DNA of 64,000 nucleotides from assembly GCA_963696315.1 (NCBI GenBank), contig CAVOJU010000048.1, positions 19,659-83,658 on the forward strand, given 5' to 3'. Position numbers and translations under genes: made by a program. Source of the DNA: CAWKEY01 sp963696315 (GTDB lineage Bacteria; Pseudomonadota; Gammaproteobacteria; Methylococcales; Methylomonadaceae). Positions 1 to 10,982 of this stretch are shown here, piece by piece (the first letter of the stretch is position 1; the number at the start of each line of letters is the position of its first letter). The notes below the pieces were generated by a model that saw only the letters and a program-made list of their open reading frames with translations, ran no database searches and was not told the origin of the DNA.

Positions 1-2
1 TG

Positions 3-668
3 CTGGACTACTGGGCCGAGACGATGCAGGACGATGCCTGGCAAATAGCCCATGAAGGCTGGCGGGCCGTGCTGGACCCTTCGACCAGTTCAGGGCAAGT
101 GGCAAAACCCAACACTGATTTGATCCCTGCTCAACTGATTGTCGCCCGCTACTTCAGCGTCGAGCGGCAAGCCATCGAACAACTGGAAGCCGAGCGTGAT
201 GCCATCAGCCGCCAGATGGAAGAGATGGAGGAAGAGCAGGGCGGCGAAGAGGGTTTGCTGGCCGAAGGCAAAACCGAAAAAGGCAAACTCAGCGCCAAAA
301 GCGTGAAAGACCGGCTGAAAGCCATCAACAACGACAACGATGCCGCCGAAGAGCGTGAAGCATTGGAAGCCTATCAGGCGCTGATCGAACAGGAATCCGC
401 CGCCGGTAAAAAAGTGAAGGATGCGCAAAAAGCGCTGGATGCCAAAGTCGCTGCCAAATACGGCCAACTCAGCGAAGCCGAGATCAAAACCCTGGTGGTG
501 GACGATAAATGGCTGGCCGCGCTGGCTGTTAGTGTGCAAAGCGAGCTGGATCGGGTCAGTCAGGCGCTGACCGGACGGATCAAGCAACTGGCCGAACGCT
601 ATGCCACGCCGCTGCCAAAGTTGCTTGATGAAGTGGAAACCTTGCTGTCCGCGTGGACGAGCATCTGA
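3..668 (+). CDS. hsdM: Type I restriction-modification methyltransferase HsdM, C-terminal part (5' cut by window)
   Basis: This is the C-terminal ~220 residues of the modification subunit, which with HsdS methylates adenine in the recognition site. The frame is open from base 3 and begins LDYWAETMQDD, a typical HsdM stretch that follows the catalytic domain. The rest is a charged, coiled-coil-rich tail (about residues 50-210), as expected where HsdM contacts HsdS. The catalytic NPPF region lies outside the window. Genes for a nuclease, HsdS, Fic and HsdR follow on the same strand. About 25 residues into the visible part is a short in-frame insert (DPSTSSGQV) that looks like a translated repeat rather than native sequence. 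The assignment is firm from context and sequence. Confidence 0.85.
   Translation: MDYWAETMQDDAWQIAHEGWRAVLDPSTSSGQVAKPNTDLIPAQLIVARYFSVERQAIEQLEAERDAISRQMEEMEEEQGGEEGLLAEGKTEKGKLSAKSVKDRLKAINNDNDAAEEREALEAYQALIEQESAAGKKVKDAQKALDAKVAAKYGQLSEAEIKTLVVDDKWLAALAVSVQSELDRVSQALTGRIKQLAERYATPLPKLLDEVETLLSAWTSI
74..105. repeat. Short palindromic repeat inserted in frame within hsdM
   Basis: The stretch containing cccttcgaccagttcaggg matches the general form of the widespread dispersed repeat whose reverse strand reads like CCTGA...TCGAAGGG. Here it is translated as DPSTSSGQ in the hsdM tail. Known fact: such short interspersed palindromes sometimes sit inside coding regions without breaking the frame. 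The inference is from pattern memory; only one copy is seen in this window. Confidence 0.45.
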
Positions 669-684
669 AAAGGATGGGGTTTAT

Positions 685-1705
685 ATGGAATTGATGGCTT
701 CCCATGACTATCAGCATCTGCTGGAGCAAATTTCCGATACCTATACGCAGGGCCGTATTCTGTGCTGTGCAGGCCGTCAATGCCCAGATCACGGAAACCT
801 ATTGGCAGGTTGGAAGGCACATCGTCGAGTTTGAGCAAGGCGGCAAGATCAGGGCCGATTACGGCAAAGCGCTGATTGCCAGTCTGGCTAAAGACCTGAG
901 CTTGCGCCACGGCAAGGGCTTTAGCCGCAGCAACCTGATTCGTATCCGCCAGTTTTATCTGGCTATCCAAAAGGTGCGACGCTGTCGCACCTATTGAGCT
1001 GGTCGCACATCGTCGAATTGCTGAAAATTGACGACCCACTGGAACGCGGTTTCTACGAGCAGCAGAGCCAGCTCGAACGCTGGTCGGTGCGGGAACTGAT
1101 CCGACAAAAGGAAAGCGCTCTATTCCTGCGTCTTGCTGCAAGTCAAGATAAGGCGGGAATACTGCAACTCGCCGCACAAGGGCAGATTGTTGAACAGCCC
1201 GCCGATCTGCTGCGCGAACCTTATGTGTTCGAGTTTTTGAAAATTCCCGAACCCTATCAAGTCTCGGAAACCCAGCTCGAAACCGTGCTGTGCAATCATC
1301 TCCAGCAATTTCTGCTGGAGCTAGGCAAAGGGTTTCACCTTCGTCGGTCGGCAATACCGCATCACGTTGAATAACACCCACTACAAAGTCGATCTGGTGT
1401 TTTACCACCGCATATTGCGCTGCTTCGTGCTCATCGACCTGAAGATCAACGAAGTGCAACACCACGACATCGGCCAGATGAATATGTACCTGGGCTACTT
1501 CGCCAACGAGGAAAACATCGAAGGCGACAATCCGCCCATCGGCATCATCCTCACCAAAAACAAGGACGAACTGCTGGTGGAATACGCCACCTATCAGATG
1601 AACAGCCAGCTTTTCGTGCAGAAATACCAGCTCTATTTGCCGGATCGGGAAGAGCTGCGGAAGGAACTGGAATTGAGTTTGCGCGAGGCGGAAGGCAATG
1701 AATAG
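685..1705 (+). pseudogene. PD-(D/E)XK nuclease family protein (DUF1016/YhcG type), frameshifted
   Basis: The reading starts at 685 (MELMASHDYQHLLEQI), 17 bases after hsdM, and must change frame near 770, 985 and 1,360 to stay on the family sequence. The N-terminal half holds the DUF1016 signature (ITETYWQVGRHIVEFEQGG, then KGFSRSNL.RIRQFYL). The C-terminal half carries the nuclease core with KVDLVFYHR followed by CFVLIDLK, giving the D...(D/E)xK arrangement of the PD-(D/E)XK fold. Proteins of this family commonly accompany type I restriction loci; their exact role there is not settled. Three frame breaks in 1 kb mean either a decayed gene or poor sequence. The last frame overlaps the hsdS start by 8 bases. 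Confidence 0.75.
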
Positions 1706-2970
1706 CGAGCCATTAAAAATTGACAACGGATCGTTGGCTGTTGGTGAGGCCTTGGCGCGTTATCGATCATCCGCTGTCAATTCTCCATTGGTTCCGCCGG
1801 GTTACAAGCAGACTGAGTTGGGGGTGATACCGGAGGATTGGGATGTTTCTTGCGCTCGGAGACTCCTTCGATGCTTGCGATCATCTCCGTCTTCCAATTA
1901 GTCAATCAGTCCGCGAACGGATGATTGGCGACTATCCATATTATGGACCTACAAGTATACAAGGGTAGGATCAACGAGTATCGCATCGATGGTGAATACG
2001 CCCTGATCGGTGAAGACGGTGATCATTTTTTGAAATGGCGTACTCAACCCATGACTTTGTTGGTTCGAGGTAAATTTAACGTAAATAATCATGCTCACTT
2101 AGTACGTGGTTCTAAAAACCTTACTGACTGGTTTTATTGGTTTTTTGCATACAGAGATATTACATCCTATCTGACTCGTCAAGGTGCAGGGCGCTTCAAG
2201 CTAACGAAAAGCGCTTTAGTTCAATTACCATGTCTAATCCCGCCACTTCCAGAACAACGCGCCATCGCCGCCGCGCTGTCCGATGTGGATGCCCTGCTCG
2301 CCAAACTCGACCAGCTCATCGCCAAGAAGCGCGACCTCAAACAGGCCGCCATGCAGCAACTCCTCACCGGCCAGACCCGTTTGCCGGGGTTTAGCGGGGA
2401 GTGGGAGGTGAAGCAGTTGGGAGAACTTGCTGGAGTATGAGTCAACCGCAAGTATCTGCTTCAAGATTACAATATCGCGATGACTGGGATGTCCGTCCTA
2501 TCTCCAAGGACATTTACGGTCGGCATATACAAATGACGAAAATCGATTTTTCAGCAATCTTTCCGTAATGATATTCGAGATTCCACCAGGGTCAAATAAG
2601 TATGTTACCTGATTCGACTTTGCAAAGCGAAGTCGTGCGAGGACTATGCAGATTTTATGCGATCTATGCATATGCGACATGTCGATTTACAGACTCGTTA
2701 TCTTTCCACATCATTAATGCACTATTAATTACTCTAGTTCAGGGCGACAATATCACGGCAATTGGATTTCAGAATACTAAATAATTCGGTCAGAAGTCGA
2801 ATGCTCATTGATTCTCAGCTGCCACGATTGATGAACAAACCGCCATCGCCACCATTCTCTCCGACATGGACGCCGAAATCGCCGCCCTCGAAACCCGCCG
2901 CGACAAAACCAAAGACCTCAAGCAGGGCATGATGCAGGAACTGCTGACCGGCAGGATACGTTTGCTATAA
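1698..2970 (+). pseudogene. hsdS: Type I restriction specificity subunit HsdS, broken
   Basis: HsdS supplies DNA sequence specificity to the HsdM/HsdR complex. The N-terminus (MNSEPLKIDNG, then QTELGVIPEDWDV) is a standard HsdS opening. The frame breaks near 1,860-1,925. The first target-recognition domain follows and ends in the conserved helix LPPLPEQRAIAAALSDVDA with KKRDLKQAAMQQLLTG. The second target-recognition domain (about 2,440-2,820) is unreadable in any single frame. The second conserved helix is recovered at 2,821-2,970 (IDEQTAIATILSDMDAE, DLKQGMMQELLTGRIRL, stop TAA). Two helices at the expected spacing show this was one two-domain HsdS. The middle is degenerate, so specificity is probably lost unless the sequence is wrong. 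Confidence 0.8.
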
Positions 2971-3076
2971 CGCAGGTGCGTTAATAATTGAAATAGCGGC
3001 TTGCGCTATTTTAGTTTTATCGTAAAATCTAAAATACCAAGCAAGATTGTTTTAGTTTTTAGGAAAGGCCACGGCA

Positions 3077-4202
3077 ATGAAAAATTTTCAGGCAGGTCAG
3101 CTTGTCCAGCAAGCCCATTATAAAAGTTTTCAGCCCAACCCCATCAACCGTGCCTGGGTGCTGGATAACATGGGGTTGATTCAGTTGCTGGGACAGGCGG
3201 ACCGGGAACTGGGCCGGCTGGACATGTATTCGGATTACATTCCCAATATTGATTTATTTATCCGTATGCACGTGCTGAAGGAGTCTACGCAATCGAGCAA
3301 GATTGAAGGCACGCAGACCAATATGGAAGAGGCGCTGCTGGAGCAGGAAGATGTCGCGCTGGATAAACGGGATGACTGGGAAGAAGTGCAAAACTATGTG
3401 GCGGCGATGAATCAGGCGATTGCGAATTTGCAGACGCTGCCATTTTCTGCACGCCTGATCCGTGAGACGCACAAGACCCTGATGCAAAGCGTGCGTGGCA
3501 AGCACAAGCAGCCGGGCGAGTTCCGGCTCAGCCAGAACTGGATAGGCGGGGCAACGCTGAACGATGCGGTGTTCGTGCCGCCGGTGCATACGTCCATTGC
3601 TGAGCTGATCGGCGATATTGAACAGTTTGTACATAACGATGCTCAGTATTTTCCCGAGTTGCTGAAAATTGCGTTGGTGCACTACCAGTTTGAAACCATC
3701 CACCCGTTCCTGGATGGCAATGGCCGGGTGGGGCGTTTGCTGATTACGCTGTATCTGGTAAGCAAGGGCATATTGAAAAAACCGGTGTTGTATCTGTCGG
3801 ATTTTTTCGAGCGCAATCGCTCCCTTTATTACGACAATCTGATGCGGGTGCGGGAAAAAAACGATTTGCTGCAATGGTTCAAGTTTTTTCTGGTCGGGGT
3901 TATCGAAACCGCGCAAAGCAGTATTGCCACGTTCGACAATATTCTGAAACTGCAAAAGCAGGTGGATAGCCAGATACAGACGCTTGGGCAGCAGAACCGC
4001 CAATGCGCGGAAAGTGATTCATTATTTGTACCAGCGTCCAATGATTGATGCCGCCAAAGTGGGCGAGGTGGCTGAAATATCGCCCGCATCCGCCTACAAG
4101 CTGATTGCCGATTTGGAACAGTTCGGCATATTGAAAGAAATCACTGGTGGCAAACGCGGCAAGATGTATGTGTTTGCGGACTACTTGCAGTTATTCAACT
4201 GA
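3077..4202 (+). pseudogene. Fic family AMPylase-like protein with C-terminal winged helix, one frameshift
   Basis: Fic proteins usually transfer AMP to a target hydroxyl. The Fic motif HPFLDGNGRVGR is complete at residues 209-220, with the catalytic His209. The inhibitory motif S-x-x-x-E-G (SSKIEG, residues 73-78) sits N-terminal, which marks a class II, self-inhibited Fic. The frame is open to residue ~309 (QQNRQ) and then shifts by one near base 4,002. It continues as NARKVIHYLYQRPMI with a winged-helix segment (VGEVAEISPASAYKLI) to a TAA at 4,202. Sandwiched between hsdS and hsdR, it is a common passenger of type I loci. The single break would remove only the DNA-binding-like tail. Confidence 0.85.
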
Positions 4203-4220
4203 CAACAGGAAAACGTCGCC

Positions 4221-7200
4221 ATGGAATCATCGAATGTGGGGCAAATTGAGCGGCTTACCCAGGCCCGCGTCGTCAAGCTGTTCTGCGAGTCGCTGGGCTA
4301 CGACTATCTGGGCAACTGGATAGACCGGGCAGGCAATCGCAACATCGAAGCCGATCTGTTGCACGCCTTTCTGAACAAGCAGGGTTATGACGAAGCGCTG
4401 ATTAGCCGCGCCATTCATCTGCTTGATAAAGCCGCCAGCGACACCAGCAAAAGCCTGTTTGACCGCAACAAGGCCGTCTACGAACTGCTGCGCTATGGCG
4501 TCAAGGTCAAGCCGGAGGTCGGCGAAAACACCCAAACCGTGTGGCTGATCGACTGGAAGCAGCCGCTGGCTAATGACTTTGGCATTGCCGAAGAGGTCAC
4601 TGTAAAAGCGGCGGATGCCAAGGCCAACAGCAAACGCCCGGATGTGGTGCTGTATGTCAACGGCATCGCGCTGGGTGTGCTGGAGTTGAAGCGTTCCACG
4701 GTATCGGTGGCCGAAGGCATCCGCCAGAATCTGGACAACCAGAAGCCGGTTTTTATCGAGCCTTTTTTCTCCACTACGCAGTTATTGATGGCGGGTAACG
4801 ACACCGAGGGCTTGCGCTACGGCAGTATCGAGACCAAGGAAAAGTATTACCTGACCTGGAAGGAAGACAGCCCCATCGGCAATCTGCTGGATCGGCACCT
4901 GTGCCAGCTATGCAACAAAGCCCGCTTTCTGGAACTGATCCACGACTTCATCGTCTTCGATGCCGGTATTAAAAAACTGTGCCGCCACAACCAGTATTTT
5001 GGCGTGCGCGCCGCCCAGGACTTTGTGCGCCGCCGTGAAGGCGGCATCATCTGGCACACCCAGGGCAGCGGCAAATCGCTGACCATGGTCTGGCTGACCA
5101 AATGGATACGCGAGAACCGGCCCGATGCCCGCGTGTTGATCATTACCGACCGCACCGAGCTGGATGAGCAGATAGAAAAAGTGTTTCTGGGGGTGAATGA
5201 ACACATTTACCGCACCCAAAGCGGCGCGGATTTAATCGCCACGCTGAATGCTCCGGCACCGTGGCTGCTGTGTTCCCTGATCCACAAGTTTGGCGGCAAG
5301 GAAGACGGCGAAGATGCCGGCAACATCGCCGCCTATATCGACGAGGTGAAGAAATCGCTGCCTGCCGGCTTTAAGGCCAAGGGCGACCTGTGCGTATTTG
5401 TCGATGAGTGCCATCGCACCCAGTCCGGCGAATTGCATAAGGCGATGAAGGCGATCCTGCCCAATGCGCTGTTTATCGGCTTTACCGGTACGCCGCTGCT
5501 GAAGGCGGACAAACAGCGCAGCATCGAGGTGTTTGGCCGCTACATCCATACCTACAAATTCGACGAAGCGGTTAAAGGATGGCGTGGTGCTGGATTTGCG
5601 CTATGAAGCGCGCGACATTGATCAGAGCATCACCTCGCAGGCCAAGATCGATCAATGGTTTGAGGCCAAAACCAAAGGCTTGAACGATCTCGCGAAGGCG
5701 CAGCTCAAGCAGAAATGGGGCACAATGCAGCGCGTGCTGTCCTGTCAGTCGCGGCTGGAAAAGATCGTCGCCGACATATTAATGGATATGGCGACGCGCG
5801 ACCGGCTGCAAAGCGGACGCGGCAATGCCCTGCTGGTGACCAGCAGCATCTTTGAGGCCTGCAAATGTTATGAGTTATTCGCCAAGACCGATTTGGCCGA
5901 CAAATGCGCGATTGTTACCTCTTACCGGCCTTCACCTGCGGACATCAAGGGCGAAGCCTCCGGCGAGGGCTTGACCGAGAAACTGCGGCAATATGAGATT
6001 TACAACAAGATGCTCAACGGCCAGGAACCGGAGGCCTTTGAGAAGGCGGTAAAAAAGAAATTCATCGATGAACCGGGGCAGATGAAGCTGCTGATTGTCG
6101 TGGACAAGCTGCTGACCGGCTTTGATGCGCCGCCTGCCACCTATCTCTACATCGACAAGAAGATGCGCGACCATGCCCTGTTTCAGGCGATTTGCCGCAT
6201 CAACCGGCTGGATGGCGACGATAAGGAATACGGTTACATCATCGACTATCAGGACCTGTTCAAGAGCCTGGAGCATTCCATCCACGATTACACCGCGGGC
6301 GCACTGGATGGTTACGACAAGGCGGATGTCGCCGGGTTATTGGAAGATCGTCTCGGCAAGGCGCGGGAGCATCTGGAACAAGCCTGGGAAACCATCAGGG
6401 CCTTATGCGAACCCGTCGAAGCGCCGAAAGATACTCTGGCCTATTTACGCTATTTTTGCGGCCCGGATACCAGTGACAAGACCGCATTGAAGGAGCGGGA
6501 AGCCAAGCGTCTGGCGCTGTACAAGCATACGGTGGCGTTCATCCGCGCTTATGCGGCTTTGGCCAACGAACTGGAACAGGCGGGTTATAAGCCGGCAGAG
6601 ATCGCTCAGCTGAAAGCCGATGTCGATCATTATGAGAAAGTCCGTAACGAGGTCAAACTGGCCAGCGGCGATTACATTGACCTGAAGATGTATGAGCCTG
6701 CGATGCGCCACCTGATCGATACTTACATCCGCGCCGAGGAAAGCGAAAAGATTTCCGCATTTGATGACATGACGCTGATCCAGATGATTGTCGAGCGCGG
6801 CGCTGATGCGGTTAATGCGCTGCCCGAAGGCATCCGCAACAACAAGGAAGCGGTCGCGGAAACCATCGAAAACAACGTCCGCAAACTGATCATCGACGAG
6901 ACGCCGATCAATCCCAAGTATTACGAGAAGATGTCGGAATTGCTGGATGCCTTGATTGAGCAACGCCGAAAAGGTGCGCTGGATTATCAGAAATATCTGG
7001 CTGAAGTTGTGGAACTGGCGAAACAGGCGAAACATCCGCCGACCGGATACTTATCCCGCCAGCCATCGATACAACAGCCAAACGGGCCTTGTATGACAAT
7101 CTGGACAGAGACGAGGCGCTGACCCATGCGCTGGATGACAAGGTACGCACGACTTGCAAGGATGGTTGGCGCGGTCACAAGGTCAAGGAGAAAGAAGTCA

Positions 7201-7283
7201 AATACGCCGTCGGTTCAGTACTGCAGGATGATGAGCTGACCGAGCGCATCTTTGAACTGGTGAAGAATCAGCGTGAGTATTGA
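4221..7283 (+). pseudogene. hsdR: Type I restriction endonuclease subunit HsdR, two frameshifts
   Basis: HsdR is the ATP-driven translocase and nuclease of type I systems. The PD-(D/E)XK nuclease is visible as RPDVVLYVNGIALGVLELK (Asp141, Glu155, Lys157). Walker A is HTQGSGKSL (~279-287), the helicase box DECH is at ~395-398, and FIGFTGTPL follows. The frame breaks near 5,578 (joining YKFDEAVK to DGVVLDLRYEARD) and near 7,038 (joining the AKHPP segment to DRILIPPAID). The joined length is ~1,020 residues, normal for HsdR. The stop at 7,281-7,283 overlaps the next gene by 11 bases. All motifs are present, so function depends only on whether the two single-base breaks are real. Confidence 0.88.
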
Positions 7284-8003
7284 GACACACCAGATCACTG
7301 TCAACAGTATCAAGGTTGATGTGGTTCGCAAGGACATCAAAAACCTGCATCTGGGCGTGTATCCGCCGCAATGGCCGGGTGCGGGTGGCGGCGCCTTTAG
7401 CCGTGAGCGATGATGCGGTGCGCTTGGCGGTGGTTGGCAAACTGGGCTGGATCAAACGCCAACAGGCAAAATTTGCCGCCCAGCCACGCCAATCCCGGCG
7501 GGAAATGGTCAGCGGCGAGAGCCACTATTTTCTAGGGTCAGCGATACCGTCTCCGTATCATTGAACATCATGGCGCCGGCAAAGTGGTGCTGCGCAATAA
7601 GGCCACTTTGGAGCTTCATGTAAGACCGGAGACGACTGCCGAACAACGCGAGCAGGTTTTGCAGCAGTGGTATCGCGAGCAATTGAAACAATTGATTCCG
7701 CCGCTGCTGGAAAAGTGGCGGCCGGTATTGGGCGTTGAGCCTGCCGACTGGGGCATCAAGAAGATGAAAACCAAGTGGGGCGCCTGCAACATCAACGCGC
7801 GCCGCATCTGGCTGAATCTTGAATTGGCAAAAAAACCGGTTCAATGCCTGGAATACATTGTCGTCCATGAACTGGTGCACCTGCTGGAGCGGCACCATAA
7901 CGAGCGGTTTATGGCGTTGATGGATCAGCATCTGTCGAATTGGCGCGTATATCGGGATGAGCTTAATCAAGCGCCGCTGGGGCATGAGCGTTGGGGCTGT
8001 TAA
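7273..8003 (+). pseudogene. YgjP-like / SprT-like zinc metallopeptidase (DUF45), frameshifted
   Basis: A GTG start at 7,273 inside the end of hsdR gives VSIETHQITVNSIKVDVVRKD, a typical beginning of the YgjP-like metal-dependent hydrolase family. The frame changes near 7,375 (to VRVAAPLAVSDDAV) and near 7,545 (to the RYRLRIIEHHGAGKVVLRN frame). The C-terminal half is intact and carries the zinc site VVHELVHLLERHHNERF (HExxH plus a downstream His). These small metallopeptidases are frequent last genes of type I restriction operons; their substrate is unknown to me. The overlap with hsdR suggests translational coupling. Confidence 0.8.
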
Positions 8004-8069
8004 GAATTTCAGGCAACTTCCTGACGATCATGAAGAATCGTTAATCATCCCGGAAAATGAAAGTCAATT

Positions 8070-8112
8070 GTGGGAGCGACGCCTTCGTCGCGACGAGGGC
8101 GTCCCTCCCACG
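8070..8112. repeat. REP-like palindrome between convergent genes
   Basis: An imperfect inverted repeat: gtgggagcgacgcc at the left and ggcgtccctcccac at the right pair with one mismatch, and the loop side contains cgtcgcgacg, itself a palindrome. It lies between the ends of the metallopeptidase gene (+) and fdsA (-). It is well placed to act as a bidirectional terminator, but its form is that of the dispersed GGGAGCGACGCC...GTCGCGAC repeat class. A degenerate relative appears near 45,395-45,455. Confidence 0.6.
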
Positions 8113-8188
8113 ATGGTCATAACGACTTTTACCGAGCCAGTAGAAAAGATCAGGAAGAGGTGTCTTCCCGATCTTCGTGTGAGTGATG

Positions 8189-10963
8189 TTAATTGATGCG
8201 TCTGGCGATGCTTCCGCCCGGAGCAGCTTTAACGGCGCAGAATTTGAATTCCGGTATTTTCGCCGAAGGATCCAGGGCTTCATTGGTGATCATGTTGGCG
8301 CTGGCCTCGTTATAGCAGAAGGCCATGAACAGGCTGCCTTTTTGAATGCCCATCTCGGCGCGCGCGTAGGCGGTGATTTTGCCGCGGCGTGATTCAATGG
8401 TGATCAGTCCGCCGGGTTCAACGCCCAGTTTGACCAGATCATCCGGATGAGCCGATACCACCGGATCCGGCTCGATGGCATCGAGAGTCGGTGAATGACG
8501 GGTCATGCTGCCGGTGTGCCAGTGTTCAAGCTGACGGCCGGTAATGAAGATCAGCGGATATTCATCATCGGGCATTTCATCGGCATGAATGTATTCGGCT
8601 GGCACAAACCGGCCTCTGCCCGTTGCGGTCGGGAAGCCATCGGTGAAGATGATGGGCTGGCCGGGATCGCCGATATTTTCCAGCGGATAGGTCAGCGAGT
8701 CTTCGTTTTCCAGTCTGTCCCAGGTCATGCCGGCAATGCTGGTCATGGCCTGGCGCATTTCGTTGAACACATCTTCGGGGCCGTTGTAATTCCAGTTACA
8801 GCCCAGGCGATTGGCAATTTCCTGAAGTATCCAAAGATCCTGTCTGGCATCACCGGGCGGATTGACCGCCTGACGGCCCATTTGCACGCGCCGGTCGGTA
8901 TTGGAGAAGGTGCCGGTTTTTTCGTAGAAAGCCGAAGCAGGCAAAATAACGTCTGCAAATCCGGCAGTTTCAGTCAGGAAAATGTCCTGAACCACCAAAT
9001 GTTCCAGGGCTGCAAAGGCTTCTCTGACATGATTCTGGTTGGGATCGGACATGGCGGGGTTTTCACCTTCAACGAACATGCCATATACCTCTTTGTGCAA
9101 AATGGCATGGATCATTTCAACGGTCGTCAGTCCGCGTTTGGGATCGAGTTCCACGCCCCACAGTTTTTCATATTTGGCCTGAAAGGCCGGATTTTCAACC
9201 GGCTCGTAATCCGGGTACACCATGGGGATCAGGCCCACATCCGATGCGCCCTGCACGTTATTTTGTCCGCGCAGAGGATGCAGGCCGGTGCCGGGACGGC
9301 CGATCTGGCCGGTCATCAAGGCCAGCGAAATCAGGCAGCGTGCGTTATCGGTGCCATGAATATGCTGGGATACGCCCATGCCCCATAGAATCATGGAGGC
9401 TTTGGAGGTGGCATAAAGCCTTGCCACTTCGCGGATGGTATCGGCATCGATGCCGCAGATAGGCGCAACATGCTCGGGGCTGTAGTTTTGCAAATGCGCG
9501 CGCATCTGGCCAAAATCTTCGGTGTATTTGGCGATATAGCTATCGTTTTGCAGACCTTCTTCCAGAATCACATGCATGATGCCGTTCAGCAGCGCCACAT
9601 CGGTATCGGGCCTGAATTGCAGGACATGGGAGGCGTATTTGGCAATGGCAGTGCGGTTGGGATCCATCAGAATGATCTTGGTGCCTTTTTTCGCCGCATT
9701 TTTCATGAAGGTGGCGCCGACCGGATGGTTTACCGTGGGATTGGAGCCGATAATGATAATGACTTCGGCTAGACTGACATCGGAAACCGGGTTGGATACC
9801 GCGCCGGAGCCCAGGCATTCCAGCAGGGCGACAACGGATGAGGCATGGCACAAACGCGTGCAGTGGTCGACGTTATTGGAGCCAAAACCGGTACGCACCA
9901 GTTTCTGGAACAAATACGCTTCTTCGTTGCTGCCTTTGGCTGAACCCAAGCCGGCCAGGGCTTTCTTGCCTTTTTCATCGCGGATTTTTTTCAGTCCGGC
10001 GGCGGCAAAATCCAGTGCTTCTTCCCAGCTGGCTTCCCGGAAAACTTTGTCAAGATCGTTGGGATCAAGCAGTTCGGTGGTTTTGGCAACGCCTTCGCGG
10101 CGGATTAACGGCTTGGTTAAACGCAGCGGGTTATGGATGTAGTTAAAGCCGTAACGGCCTTTAACGCAGAGACGCAAGTGGTTGGTGTAGCCGTCACGGC
10201 CTTCGGTATATAAAATTTCGTTGTCTTTGACGTGGTATTTGATCAAACAGCCAACCCCGCAATAAGGGCAGGTGGAGTTGACGGTCTTGTCGGCAACCTG
10301 CAGGCCGACGTTGTTGGCGGGCATCAAGGCGCCGGTAGGGCAGGCTTGCACGCATTCGCCGCAGGCGACGCAACTGCTGCTGCCCATGGGATCGTTAATA
10401 TCAAATACGATTTCGGAATGCGCGCCGCGGTTGGCGTAGCCGATCACGTCATTCATCTGTTCTTCGCGGCAGGCGCGCACACAGCGTGTACATTGGATGC
10501 AGGCATCGAGATTAACGGCCATGGCCGGATGCGATAAATCGGCGGCCGGCTGGCGGCGTCCCGGAAAACGTGGTGCGCCTACGCCCAGTTTATCGGCCCA
10601 GAGATCCAGTTCGGAATCCAGTTTATAGGGCGACTTGCCTTGTTCCGGCATGTCGGACTTGAGCAGTTCCAGCACCATCTTCTGGGATTTCAGGGCGCGT
10701 TCGCTGTTGGCCTGCACGGTCATGCCTTCAGTTGGCATCCGGCAGCAGGATGGCGCCAGGGTTCTTTCGCCGGCGACTTCCACCACGCAGGCGCGGCAAT
10801 TGCCATCCGGACGCAGGCCTTCCTTGTAGCACAGATGGGGGATTTCCTTGCCGTGACGTTTGGCTGCCTGCAGGATGGTTTCACCTTGAAACGCAGAAAT
10901 GGCTTCACCGTCCAGGGTGAAGTTGACGTTGGGTTTGTTCAGGTAATCTGGATTTGCAGCCAT
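8189..10963 (-). CDS. fdsA: NAD-dependent formate dehydrogenase alpha subunit (molybdopterin)
   Basis: FdsA oxidises formate to CO2 at a molybdenum bis-MGD site and passes electrons through Fe-S clusters to FdsB. The 924 residues show an N-terminal [2Fe-2S] domain (Cys45, 56, 59, 73/74), a ferredoxin-like region (Cys155/158/161/165 and 198/201/204/208), then the [4Fe-4S] of the catalytic domain (TCPYCGVGCL, ~231-240). The active-site segment is NNVDHCTRLCHASSV, so Cys372 (before His373) is the molybdenum ligand, not selenocysteine. It starts 19 bases after fdsB ends and is clearly cotranscribed with it. The gene is intact. In a methylotroph this would be the last step of C1 oxidation, giving NADH. 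Confidence 0.95.
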   Translation of the reverse strand: MAANPDYLNKPNVNFTLDGEAISAFQGETILQAAKRHGKEIPHLCYKEGLRPDGNCRACVVEVAGERTLAPSCCRMPTEGMTVQANSERALKSQKMVLELLKSDMPEQGKSPYKLDSELDLWADKLGVGAPRFPGRRQPAADLSHPAMAVNLDACIQCTRCVRACREEQMNDVIGYANRGAHSEIVFDINDPMGSSSCVACGECVQACPTGALMPANNVGLQVADKTVNSTCPYCGVGCLIKYHVKDNEILYTEGRDGYTNHLRLCVKGRYGFNYIHNPLRLTKPLIRREGVAKTTELLDPNDLDKVFREASWEEALDFAAAGLKKIRDEKGKKALAGLGSAKGSNEEAYLFQKLVRTGFGSNNVDHCTRLCHASSVVALLECLGSGAVSNPVSDVSLAEVIIIIGSNPTVNHPVGATFMKNAAKKGTKIILMDPNRTAIAKYASHVLQFRPDTDVALLNGIMHVILEEGLQNDSYIAKYTEDFGQMRAHLQNYSPEHVAPICGIDADTIREVARLYATSKASMILWGMGVSQHIHGTDNARCLISLALMTGQIGRPGTGLHPLRGQNNVQGASDVGLIPMVYPDYEPVENPAFQAKYEKLWGVELDPKRGLTTVEMIHAILHKEVYGMFVEGENPAMSDPNQNHVREAFAALEHLVVQDIFLTETAGFADVILPASAFYEKTGTFSNTDRRVQMGRQAVNPPGDARQDLWILQEIANRLGCNWNYNGPEDVFNEMRQAMTSIAGMTWDRLENEDSLTYPLENIGDPGQPIIFTDGFPTATGRGRFVPAEYIHADEMPDDEYPLIFITGRQLEHWHTGSMTRHSPTLDAIEPDPVVSAHPDDLVKLGVEPGGLITIESRRGKITAYARAEMGIQKGSLFMAFCYNEASANMITNEALDPSAKIPEFKFCAVKAAPGGSIARRIN

Positions 10964-10982
10964 GGCTTAATCTCTCAGTGTT

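Noticed and set aside
8070..8112. Simple rho-independent terminator
   Set aside because: There is no T-run, and the sequence matches a dispersed palindromic repeat class; a terminator role is possible but secondary.
8495..9388. 297-codon plus-strand frame opposite fdsA
   Set aside because: It is the antisense shadow of a certain, fully conserved fdsA.
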